Below the pieces are notes generated by a model, which saw nothing but the letters and a program-made list of their open reading frames with translations, was not told the origin of the DNA and did not search any database. The position numbers and the translations under genes are program-made. A DNA stretch of 64,000 nt from UBA4951 sp963616935 (lineage in GTDB: Bacteria; Bacillota_I; Bacilli_A; RFN20; CAG-826): assembly GCA_963616935.1 (NCBI GenBank), contig CAVEMS010000005.1, positions 62,001 to 126,000 of the forward strand, given 5' to 3'. Within the stretch, counting starts at the first letter, position 1; the number at the start of each line of letters is the position of its first letter. This document shows, piece after piece, positions 52,805 to 61,300 of this stretch.

Positions 52805-53259
52805 TCCTCTTCCCTCCAACCAACGACCCAACTATCCCACAGCAAAAGTGAATATCTTTTCCCTTTTTCTAGCGGCATCTCCCCTAATGGTTTGGCCCAA
52901 TAGAAGAATCCTTCATTCCCTTTCGCTTTATATGAATCGAAATGGCGATCGAGCGTATATCCCGATATTTCGACTATTTCCGTCGTTATTTCCTTTTGGT
53001 TTTTGCGTTTAGAAGCGAAAAAAGAAAGCAGATAGGTAGATTCGGCGAATCTAGTGAAGAAATAAATCGCCGCAAATCCGAAGATCAACAAGGAGGCAAT
53101 CGAGAGAGAATAGAAAAGGACTTGTCCTATTTGCTCGTAATATACGATATACAAAACGAAGGAAAGAACCGCCAATAAGGTCATCAATATCCCGATAACC
53201 ATATCAAAAGCCTTCTCTTTTTCTTTTTTCTTTAGGAAGGAGGCAATGAATTCATTCAT
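52801..53259 (-). CDS. small two-segment membrane protein, unknown function
   Basis: A 152-residue protein with two adjacent membrane segments (residues ~18-40 and 46-68) and a cytoplasmic C-terminal domain (EITTEIVEISGYTLDRHFD; GEMPLEKGKRYSLLLWDS). Not recognised. It overlaps the ATPase gene (ATGA) and the next gene (GTGA), so it is tied to the ABC ATPase. Confidence 0.55.
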   Translation of the reverse strand: MNEFIASFLKKKEKEKAFDMVIGILMTLLAVLSFVLYIVYYEQIGQVLFYSLSIASLLIFGFAAIYFFTRFAESTYLLSFFASKRKNQKEITTEIVEISGYTLDRHFDSYKAKGNEGFFYWAKPLGEMPLEKGKRYSLLLWDSWVVGWREEE

Positions 53260-53978
53260 TTTGAAGCCTCCCTTAATTCCGAGATAACGGGCAAGAAGGA
53301 ATTCATGGCATTTTCGGCGCTTCCTTCGAATGCGACTTTCCCTTCCTCTAGCACGAATATACGGTCAGCAAGGTTGACCGCCTCAAAGAAGTTATGGGTG
53401 ACGTAGATTACGGTTGGATGCATTTCGGAAAACATCTTTTTAAGCAAGACGACGATCTCGCTTCTTTTAGGGGCGTCGAGATTCGATAACGGCTCATCGA
53501 AAAGGATAAGCTCTGGATTCTTTATTATCGCCCTGGCGATAGCGACCCGTTGTTGCTGGCCGCCCGATAGATAACGAGGCTTTCTCGATAGACATTGTGA
53601 TATATCAAGCTTTTGGGCCACTTCTTTGACCCTTCGCTCAATCTCTTCCCTCGGGGTATGAAGGAGCCTTAAAGGGAAAGCGATGTTCTCGAAGACCGTG
53701 AAATGAGGATATAACGAATATTCCTGGCTCACATACGATATATTTCTCTTCTCAAGCGGAAGCCCATCGATCGGCATATCGTCGAAAAGAATAGAGCCGT
53801 CGTATGGAAGCTTGCCTAGTATCGCCCTTAAGATGGATGTTTTCCCAGAGCCTGATGCACCAAGAATCACATTAGTCGAGCCATTAAGAAAGGCCATATC
53901 CAAGGAATTAAAAACAACCGTCTCTTCCTTCTTATTGACGTAACTGATGCCCAATTTGTTTAGCGTTACTTGGCTCAT
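53256..53978 (-). CDS. ABC transporter ATPase, short form
   Basis: A 240-residue ATPase of the MalK/PotA subclass: Walker A GASGSGKTS near residue 40, Q-loop YVSQEYSLYPHFTVFENIAFPLRL, signature YLSGGQQQRVAIARAII near residue 140, Walker B LILFDEPLS and switch VTHNF. It stops after the nucleotide-binding domain, lacking the regulatory TOBE/OB domain that sugar-importer ATPases carry (usually ~370 residues). A TAATAT box 6 bp upstream of the ATG suggests a leaderless mRNA. It heads a four-gene membrane operon and may power the importer of 41753-45089 or a separate exporter. Confidence 0.88.
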   Translation of the reverse strand: MSQVTLNKLGISYVNKKEETVVFNSLDMAFLNGSTNVILGASGSGKTSILRAILGKLPYDGSILFDDMPIDGLPLEKRNISYVSQEYSLYPHFTVFENIAFPLRLLHTPREEIERRVKEVAQKLDISQCLSRKPRYLSGGQQQRVAIARAIIKNPELILFDEPLSNLDAPKRSEIVVLLKKMFSEMHPTVIYVTHNFFEAVNLADRIFVLEEGKVAFEGSAENAMNSFLPVISELREASK

Positions 53979-54009
53979 GGAAATATATTATTACTTTTTG
54001 CCTTCCGTC

Positions 54010-54044
54010 CATAAGAAAAGCCTCCTATCCGAAGATAGAAGGCT
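54010..54044 (-). terminator. UUCG-loop rho-independent terminator
   Basis: On the minus strand AGCCTTCTATC-TTCG-GATAGGAGGCT forms an 11-bp stem (one G-U) with a stable UUCG tetraloop and a TTTTCTTAT run. It ends the gene at 54056. Confidence 0.9.
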
Positions 54045-54055
54045 CTAAAAGACAA

Positions 54056-55630
54056 TTACGCGATCCAAGAATATTCGAAGGTGACCTTGGCGTTAGTCAA
54101 TGCGGCGGCATATCTGACAATTATGGCACAACCCGGATTATTGGTGTTGAAAGTCAAATTGCTAATCGACGCTTCGTACGTTCCGTCGGCAGTCGGCGTG
54201 AGAGTGCCAGCAAACGGCCACCAAATGTTGGCTTTTGTGGAGTAATCCATCAAATGGAAATCGGCGGTAGGTTCAGCCGTGGAAATCACCTTCAATTTAA
54301 TTCCGGTATAGCTTGTCGATTTCGGCATAAGAACATTCAATTGGCAAGCGCTGGTCGTCGTGAGGTTGTCTATTGAAAGTCTCATGCTTCCGTCAGCGGC
54401 GTTGGCAAGAGGGACTGTGCTATAGCTAGTTACCGAAGAGCTGGCATAGGAAACGGCGAAGTCATAATTGATGCGGATGGCGACGGCCGATGGATAGTCG
54501 AAGCCAATCGACAACGCTCCAGCATGATATTTGTCGGAATACAGGCCGAATTCCGAGGCATAGCCGCCAAGGACTGGCATAATGAATCCGTCAGCGGTCT
54601 TTTTCTCCGTCCCATCGGAGGTCTTCTTGAAATTATAGCCAACAACAGAATTATCTTCATTCCCGACGACGACTCTGTCTAAGGTATGTGCTCCTTCTAA
54701 ATATCCCGATGCCAATTGCTTGACATAGAAGGCGCGTCCAACTCCTTTCGGATGGTAGGCCGACTTGTCAGCGCCCATCAAGCTTTCCGGTATTTCAACG
54801 GCAGACGTATATTTGCTTCCGCCAACATTATCGGCGACGAGTTCACCATCTTCATAAGCGATGTATGTATGGCACGCCTCGGTGTTCCCCCAATTCGTCA
54901 TCGAACCGGTGCTCCAAGATTCGGTAACCGATGATTTATATAAATGGAAATCGGACAACGTTAAAGAAGTGCTGACGCTAGACCCACCACTATTTTGGCT
55001 GTCAAGCTTAAGCCCTTGGTTTGCATCGCTAAACGATTTGAGCCAATAACGGTTGTCATTATCATTAGCATATCGCTTGTAATAGGTTTTCCAACTATCT
55101 TGCGTGCCGCAAATTTGGACGGCATCGGCGGAATCCGCTTTAGCATGGAAACGCATGTGCGTATATCCAAGCGAATAAGCTTCTTTAAGGATTGATCCTT
55201 TTATGTATATATTTCCGGCCGATGAGACTATCTCCCCTGCCGAAGTAACGGTCACGCTGCCATCTCTATAAGCGTATTTCGTCTTGAACACTTCTGGGAA
55301 GGTGTATGGGGCGATATAGCGTTCGTCGGTTTCGTCGATTGTGAAATCGGAATGGGTCTTATCGGTTATAGTTCCAACTGTTGGAGCGGAAAATTCGACT
55401 TTGTGCGTCGGATCGTCGCAGCAAATCCAATATTCCTTGACGCCGTAAGTTTTTAGCGTCGGAGCGACTTCGGTATAATGGTTGATTTTGCAACCTCCGC
55501 TATGAGTGTGCGTAACCCCTTCGGCGATAGCGTTCTTAAGTGCATCACCAGAAGAAACCAAAATGCCGGCAATGGCAAAGACGGTGGCAACAACGGCACC
55601 GGCTAGGATAGTGCAAAACTTCTTTTTCAT
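54056..55630 (-). CDS. secreted protein with EYW-C domain and beta modules
   Basis: A 524-residue exported protein: signal peptide (FCTILAGAVVATVFAIAGILVSS). Residues ~45-110 form a small domain HYTEVAPTLKTYGVKEYWICC...DERYIAPY that is shared with the secreted DUF4838 protein at 57884. The rest is beta-rich and likely carbohydrate-binding; its C-terminus ends in VTFEYSWIA. AAGGGGA precedes the ATG, and a strong terminator follows. It is a single gene, divergent from the phosphatase lipoprotein. No enzyme motif found. Confidence 0.6.
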   Translation of the reverse strand: MKKKFCTILAGAVVATVFAIAGILVSSGDALKNAIAEGVTHTHSGGCKINHYTEVAPTLKTYGVKEYWICCDDPTHKVEFSAPTVGTITDKTHSDFTIDETDERYIAPYTFPEVFKTKYAYRDGSVTVTSAGEIVSSAGNIYIKGSILKEAYSLGYTHMRFHAKADSADAVQICGTQDSWKTYYKRYANDNDNRYWLKSFSDANQGLKLDSQNSGGSSVSTSLTLSDFHLYKSSVTESWSTGSMTNWGNTEACHTYIAYEDGELVADNVGGSKYTSAVEIPESLMGADKSAYHPKGVGRAFYVKQLASGYLEGAHTLDRVVVGNEDNSVVGYNFKKTSDGTEKKTADGFIMPVLGGYASEFGLYSDKYHAGALSIGFDYPSAVAIRINYDFAVSYASSSVTSYSTVPLANAADGSMRLSIDNLTTTSACQLNVLMPKSTSYTGIKLKVISTAEPTADFHLMDYSTKANIWWPFAGTLTPTADGTYEASISNLTFNTNNPGCAIIVRYAAALTNAKVTFEYSWIA

Positions 55631-55719
55631 GGTAGTATCCCCTTGCTTATACCCTTAATATCTCAATTTTTTGTTCTTTTTACATATACAATGGGAAGTC
55701 AATTGTGCTCATTTTTCAT

Positions 55720-55751
55720 TTTGAGTGCTCTTTTTTCCTATTTCACTCAAA
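55720..55751. promoter_or_regulatory. inverted repeat between divergent secreted-protein genes
   Basis: TTTGAGTG (55720-55727) and CACTCAAA (55744-55751) are perfect 8-bp arms, 24 bp from arm start to arm start, in the 184-bp gap between the genes at 55630 (minus) and 55815 (plus). They could bind the two-component regulator encoded at 63178. Inference. Confidence 0.4.
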
Positions 55752-55814
55752 CGAAAACGATAATATAAATAGAAAATTCCGGTGCGTTTTAAGGAACGTC
55801 CAAAGGAGGCGTCA

Positions 55815-57815
55815 ATGAAAAAGAATAGAAAACTTCTAGCCGTCTTAGTTAGCGTTATCAGCCCATCACTCATATTGGCATCTTGCGGCGAGGCCGATAG
55901 CTCCGGTAGCGAAAGCATTTCGGCGCACACTCACGATTATCAAATCGTCAGCGAAACACCTGCCACTTGCGTCACAAAAGGCAAAAAGACGTATCGATGC
56001 CTTGTTTGCGGCGAGACGAAAAGCGAAGATATAGCCGCTCTCGGACACTCGTTTAACGAGTGGCACGAAAAAAGCCCAGCCACTTGCTTAGAAAGCCAAG
56101 TGCTAGAAAGAAACTGCACTCGTGATGGATGCAATGAAAGCGAAACCGAAGATGGTGACGCCCCATTAGGACATCTTTGGGGAGAATGGGTTACGGAAGG
56201 CGACAAAATGATTAGATCCTGTCAAAGGGAAGGATGCGAGGCGAAAGAAGACAAAATGGCACCATTAATAAGAATCTATGCGCCTACCGAAGGCAGTTCA
56301 CCCTTCAAAAGCGTAGTTGAAAACTATCTTAAAGCGGACGATCCAAACGTCCATAACTATTCTTCGAAAGAAGATGGGATACTTGGATACAAAGTTCGCT
56401 GGATCAATACTTTTGATGATGCGACCAGCTTTAGAATCGAGTGTTCCAAAGACGCTTCTTTCTCTTCGTGCGAAGTAACCGAAGCGGACGCCAATAGCCA
56501 AGAGCAATACATCCATAATTTAGAAAAAGCCACGACTTATTACATCCGAATCGTTGCCATCACCCCTTCAGGCGAACATGTGTCCAATGTCACGACATTT
56601 TTGACTTCCGATCTCGGACCAAGGGTAATGAAAATCGATGGAATCCATAACGTCCGCGACGTCGGCGGTTATATCACCTCGAAAGGAAGAACGCTTCAAG
56701 GGAAGATATTCCGCGGAGGCGCTCTTTCGCCCAGCACTTTCGAAGCGTATAAAAACATCAATTTAAGCGAAGCCGGTAAGAAATATATGAGCGAGACGCT
56801 TAAGATCAAAACCGATTTCGATTTGCGCACGCAGACGGAAAATCGCGCCCCCGGCACTCCAGAGGATTCTGGACTAACGACGAGCCCAATCCCAGGAGCC
56901 ACTCTCGAATACCACACCGCCAACGGCTATGAATCGATCTTTAGCGAAAAAGAAGCGGTGCGCGATATATTCGCGTCTTTATCAGACGAAACCCGTTATC
57001 CGGTTTATCTCCATTGCACGGGCGGAGCCGATCGCACCGGCACATACTCTTTCTTACTAAACGCTTTGCTTGGCGTTGGCGAAAAAGATTTGATCCACGA
57101 TTATGAATACACATCATTCTCTCTTTACGATGAGAGAAACTCCAAAGATGGAACCACCTACCACTTCAAGCAGATGTACGAAAAAATCAAAACGTTCGAT
57201 GGCGATACTTTGGCGGACAAAGTAGAAAACTTCCTCTTAAGCGTCGGGGTGACGGAAACCCAAATCTATAACATCAGGGCCATAATGCACGGTGAAGAAA
57301 CTAAAGAAGATGAGACTCCAGCCCCAATAACCTACAACGTTCCTTTCGATTTCTCTTCCGGAAACATAACCTTGACCTCTGGCGGAACCGTATCGGCGAA
57401 AAGCGACGTCGGCGGTTATGACGGAACCGTTTATAGCGTGAAGCTCAAGGAATCTCTCACGAGCGGAGGCACTTACCTCTTCATCGGAAGCTATGGTTTT
57501 TATCTTCGTGGCGGATCCATCCGTTACGCTGAAATAGGAACGAATGGCTACACCGAAAAATATATCGGCGGCAAACGCGAAGTCGATGATGGAGCCGTGT
57601 CCAATTCGAGCTTGAGGGATGGAACCATAATCGGGTTATCCGCTTCGATAAAAGACGATTCGACGATGACTCTCTCGATTTACCAAAACAACACCTTCAT
57701 CACCTCTTACGACTATCCTCGTGTAAGCAACGAAATAGCAGCTTCGGAAGCCAAATTCCAAATCACTATAGGCGGCGACGTCACCGAGTGCGTGCTTTCT
57801 TCCCCTAATGCCTAA
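55815..57815 (+). CDS. lipoprotein with tyrosine-phosphatase-like domain
   Basis: A 666-residue lipoprotein (lipobox LILASC, Cys24). Residues ~45-155 hold three Cys-pair units (PATCVTKGKKTYRCLVC...LGH). A fibronectin-like module follows (~165-275). The Y_phosphatase3-type domain (~280-500) has KIDGIHNVRDVGGY, the substrate-side TDFDLRTQTENR, and the active site HCTGGADRTG with the CX5R P-loop. The C-terminal ~160 residues are a beta module. The catalytic Cys and Arg are present, so an active extracytoplasmic phosphatase acting on a phosphorylated glycan or protein is plausible. The ATG follows AAAGGAGG. Confidence 0.85.
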   Translation: MKKNRKLLAVLVSVISPSLILASCGEADSSGSESISAHTHDYQIVSETPATCVTKGKKTYRCLVCGETKSEDIAALGHSFNEWHEKSPATCLESQVLERNCTRDGCNESETEDGDAPLGHLWGEWVTEGDKMIRSCQREGCEAKEDKMAPLIRIYAPTEGSSPFKSVVENYLKADDPNVHNYSSKEDGILGYKVRWINTFDDATSFRIECSKDASFSSCEVTEADANSQEQYIHNLEKATTYYIRIVAITPSGEHVSNVTTFLTSDLGPRVMKIDGIHNVRDVGGYITSKGRTLQGKIFRGGALSPSTFEAYKNINLSEAGKKYMSETLKIKTDFDLRTQTENRAPGTPEDSGLTTSPIPGATLEYHTANGYESIFSEKEAVRDIFASLSDETRYPVYLHCTGGADRTGTYSFLLNALLGVGEKDLIHDYEYTSFSLYDERNSKDGTTYHFKQMYEKIKTFDGDTLADKVENFLLSVGVTETQIYNIRAIMHGEETKEDETPAPITYNVPFDFSSGNITLTSGGTVSAKSDVGGYDGTVYSVKLKESLTSGGTYLFIGSYGFYLRGGSIRYAEIGTNGYTEKYIGGKREVDDGAVSNSSLRDGTIIGLSASIKDDSTMTLSIYQNNTFITSYDYPRVSNEIAASEAKFQITIGGDVTECVLSSPNA

Positions 57816-57883
57816 ATACCCAGGAATTGCACTGGATATTTCAATTTTTAGTCATTAAAACTCAAGTTTTTCGTGTGCGGAAG

Positions 57884-60790
57884 TTATTGATCCAATCCCC
57901 AAGCACCATCACCATAATAGTAATAATCCATGGTGACGCCAGACTCGCGGAATATCGTTATCCCTAAGGAAACGCAGTCTGATTTGAGGGATTCACGGAA
58001 CGCTTTAAGATTGGCCTTTTTAGTTTTGGACAATATGCCATCCCATTTTGTGTAGTCATAAAGGACGGCCGTCGCGAAACGCGGGAAGATCGATTCGATC
58101 AAAATGTGTTTTTTCGTAACCTCGCTTGTGGCTAGCGCATACGCCGAATCGCAAGTCTCTCTCCACTTCTTAAGCTGATTCCAGCTCCAGAAATCCGAAT
58201 TCTGGATGTCTTCATAGATGTTGACTTGTCCGCTCGAATAGAGCTTGCTTTGATAGCTTGAAGTGCTTTCGATGGTTTCTAGTTGCGCCACCATCTCATC
58301 GAAGAATCCTTCCATGAGCTCTCCCCCTTCGCCATAGTAACTAGCGAAGAATTCCTCTTTCAGATCTTCGTATGATTCGGTGACATCCATCATCGTTTTT
58401 CCCGCCAAGAACTTCTTGAAGGAATTGAATCCAGTCCTTGGCTGAGTGGCATTATGCTGGCCTTGGAGATAGACCATCTCAACTCCCTTTTCCTTCAAAT
58501 AGATGAGATTATCGTGATTGGCTTTGAAGGAATTGAACGGGAAAAGATAATAAAGGAAATTGGTATCGTATAGCCAAGCGGAAATCTTTCCGACTTTCGC
58601 CCAATCCTCGAACATTTGCTTATGCGATGCGTTTCTCGAATCGGTTAGCGCATAGGTGTAATTGGCTTTTATCGGCGCTATCAAAGTGTACGTCCCCGCT
58701 TTAAGCGTTATCGTCGGGGAGCCATTCTTTAACGGAGCTGCCTCATATCCCGCATAAGCGAACATCCCGATCGTGATATCCGGCGCCGAAGGCACTAACC
58801 TAGTGGATAAATCATTCACGAATTTAACGACAGTCCCAGTGATTGAACCATAGTTGCTGGTCGCTTGTTCGCATGAGGAGCAATGGCATACGTTATCGTT
58901 ATCGGCAATGCCGAATAAGAAAGAGGTTTGATTGACGCTATCGCGCTTAGAATCGTAAATCCATTTAATATAGGTGACCGCTTGCGAAAGCATGCTTTCG
59001 TATTCGCTCGAATCCCCGTGGGCCGTATAGCAAAGCTGCCACTTTGAATAATCATCCCCATATGTGTTCCCGCTCGAATCGACGGCAAACCAGTTTGGAT
59101 GCGACGAATAGAACTCCACGGGGCCGAGCACACGAAGCGAAGTGTGGTAATTCTCTCCACTCGAGAAGGTCGTGTTCCCCATCGCCGTCATGAAATGCAT
59201 ATAGTCGCCATAGCCTTGGTTATAGCCGAACGAATACATATCGCCATCATTGCTATCGCTCCAATCGCATTTGCGGTAGCCGAAAGAGGGAGAGAAAGAG
59301 AAGGAATAATATGGCAGATCGATTGAGGAACCGCTTTGATAGGTATATGTTTCGATACCTTGTGCGATATAGCGGTAACCAACCAGTTTCTCCGATAGTT
59401 CAAGCGTGGCGGCTTGATAGCTCATCGCATCGCTAGCAAAGATAAGGATCGCCTGGCCCGCCGAAAGGATAGAGAAGGAACCGCGAGAAGAAGGAACGGA
59501 AACGCCAAAAGAGGAGGCCAAAGACGCATCAAGGAAACACACTTTCGGCTCTTTATGGAGAGAGACCGAACAGCTAGAGATAGAGGTAACTGGCAAAACG
59601 ATGCCACTCGCCTTATATATGACGTCTTTGAAGAAGGAAGCCGCCGCTTGGCTCTCCGTATTGCCCGATAGATAAGCCGCTGAATACGATGAAGAACTAT
59701 CTTTGATAAACGGCAACGTGCTTTGGTAGGTTATCTCACTTGGTCTAAGTAATCCTCCCGACGCATCGTTTCCGTACATCATTATCGAATTAAGGCCTCG
59801 GAAAGTGACGTTGGAATAACTCACCTTGCTAGCAGAAGACGAATTGTTCTTCGCGATCGCATACGTCATCGACTTCTCCGATGCCGAATGGGTGGAGAAG
59901 GTGTCGAAATCCAATGTGACATCGCTAAGTTTGATGCCATCCAAAAGGTTATCGGCCAAGAATCCAGTGCCTGTTGCCGACGCATTCGAAGAAAGGCTAA
60001 AGTCACAATCGTCAATCAATGTGTTCTCAATCGATTCGGCCAGGACGCCAAAAGATGCGACATTGGAAAAAGAGACGTTTTTGATTGTGGCGCCGGACAA
60101 ATAACCGAAAAGATGTTTATTTGGCGATGAAAGACCATCGATAATATGGCCTCTTCCATCGAAAACCCCTGCAAAAGCCGTCTCTTTTGAAGAAACGGTT
60201 GTATTTGCCGTTAGAGAAGACAAATTAGAGGTAACGACATAATAGCCGCTTGTTTCTTTTCCGTTTATCGATAGGCAAAACTTGGACAAGTCGTCGTTGC
60301 TATCGATGATTCCGCTGACGGCCATCGTCGGCGCCGAATAGGAGATATGACCCTCTTTAGCGAAAACCGCTCTTCCAGTCTCCCCGATCGAAATCGATCC
60401 GGCGTCGAGCGCTTTATATCCTGAATCCAATTTCGCGACTTCCGAAAAATCGGAGGAAAAGGAAGAGGCATCATAAAACGCAACCCCTTCTCCGATCCAT
60501 TCGATATAACGGGGATCATCATCGAGGAATTCGCTGGTGTCGCATCCTTGCCCCTCGCTTATATGGTCGGAATTCGGTTTGGTGAATTGATAATGGTTTT
60601 GACCGCAGGCTACCCAATATTCTCTAATTCCCTTTTGAGTGGATGTCGCTTCCCTCGCTGCATAATGCACCCAACTATAGGAGGCATCGTCGTTCGCCAT
60701 GGCGGTGAAAGCTATTTCTCCGGAGAAGAGGATCGACGTCATGATGGCAGCTGAAGCTATGAACGCACCGAAAAGAGGAGTTTTTCTCAT
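57884..60790 (-). CDS. secreted DUF4838 protein with beta-helix domain
   Basis: A 968-residue exported protein: signal peptide (residues 1-32), the EYW-C domain (HYAAREATSTQKGIREYWVACGQNHY; residues ~42-100) shared with 54056, a region of short repeats (~150-370, GVFDGRGHIIDGLSSPNKHLFGYLSGATIKNVSFSN) that looks like a parallel beta-helix, an N-terminal alpha-glucuronidase-like part, and a DUF4838 barrel (~530-860) with FLFGIADNDNVCHCSSCEQA, WLYDTNFLYYLFPFNSF and EEFFASYYGEGGELMEG. Homologous in the barrel to the cytoplasmic protein at 46843. A CATAAT box 6 bp upstream suggests a leaderless mRNA. Confidence 0.75.
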   Translation of the reverse strand: MRKTPLFGAFIASAAIMTSILFSGEIAFTAMANDDASYSWVHYAAREATSTQKGIREYWVACGQNHYQFTKPNSDHISEGQGCDTSEFLDDDPRYIEWIGEGVAFYDASSFSSDFSEVAKLDSGYKALDAGSISIGETGRAVFAKEGHISYSAPTMAVSGIIDSNDDLSKFCLSINGKETSGYYVVTSNLSSLTANTTVSSKETAFAGVFDGRGHIIDGLSSPNKHLFGYLSGATIKNVSFSNVASFGVLAESIENTLIDDCDFSLSSNASATGTGFLADNLLDGIKLSDVTLDFDTFSTHSASEKSMTYAIAKNNSSSASKVSYSNVTFRGLNSIMMYGNDASGGLLRPSEITYQSTLPFIKDSSSSYSAAYLSGNTESQAAASFFKDVIYKASGIVLPVTSISSCSVSLHKEPKVCFLDASLASSFGVSVPSSRGSFSILSAGQAILIFASDAMSYQAATLELSEKLVGYRYIAQGIETYTYQSGSSIDLPYYSFSFSPSFGYRKCDWSDSNDGDMYSFGYNQGYGDYMHFMTAMGNTTFSSGENYHTSLRVLGPVEFYSSHPNWFAVDSSGNTYGDDYSKWQLCYTAHGDSSEYESMLSQAVTYIKWIYDSKRDSVNQTSFLFGIADNDNVCHCSSCEQATSNYGSITGTVVKFVNDLSTRLVPSAPDITIGMFAYAGYEAAPLKNGSPTITLKAGTYTLIAPIKANYTYALTDSRNASHKQMFEDWAKVGKISAWLYDTNFLYYLFPFNSFKANHDNLIYLKEKGVEMVYLQGQHNATQPRTGFNSFKKFLAGKTMMDVTESYEDLKEEFFASYYGEGGELMEGFFDEMVAQLETIESTSSYQSKLYSSGQVNIYEDIQNSDFWSWNQLKKWRETCDSAYALATSEVTKKHILIESIFPRFATAVLYDYTKWDGILSKTKKANLKAFRESLKSDCVSLGITIFRESGVTMDYYYYGDGAWGLDQ

Positions 60791-61300
60791 GAACGAATTA
60801 TGAGCGTTTTTGACGCGATTTGAAATGCTAAGAAGATAGGAAAAGGTGCGTTTTAGAGATTGTCGAATGACAAATGATCTCGATTCGTTCTAGGCTGACA
60901 ATCTCGAAATTGAATTCGACGTTGTTTTCGAATTTGAATAACCTCAAGCGGACGATTTTTACAAACCTCATTCAGCAAAATGCGATTGTCGCATCTTCTT
61001 ATTCCGGCAATGCTCCTAAAAATTATTTGCTCTGAACTTATAGATAATTTCGAATATTTGTATCTTTTAGTCATATGCATTCCCTTTTTCTGTGGAATTC
61101 CACACTTTTTCCGATTAGATTCCGAGTAATTTCGTTTGGAAAGCCGATGGATTCAACAAATTCCATACACGAAAACCAGATCGAATCAAAAAGAAACGGA
61201 TCTCAGCAACAAAAACAAATAACCAGATTTATACACATGATTCATTACGTATGCCACCCTTTCTTCAAAAGAGGTTCCTAATTGTTATAAGATATTGGAA
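60791..61300. promoter_or_regulatory. 510-bp divergent control region with dyads
   Basis: No gene is visible. Symmetry elements: GAGATTGTC (60856-60864) with GACAATCTC (60897-60905), perfect 9-bp arms; TGTGGAATTCCACA (61091-61104), a perfect 14-bp palindrome; and TGCGA-TTG-TCGCA. A TATAAG lies 9 bp before the histidine kinase ATG, and CATAAT 6 bp before the DUF4838 ATG on the other strand. It probably holds sites for the adjacent two-component regulator. Confidence 0.5.
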
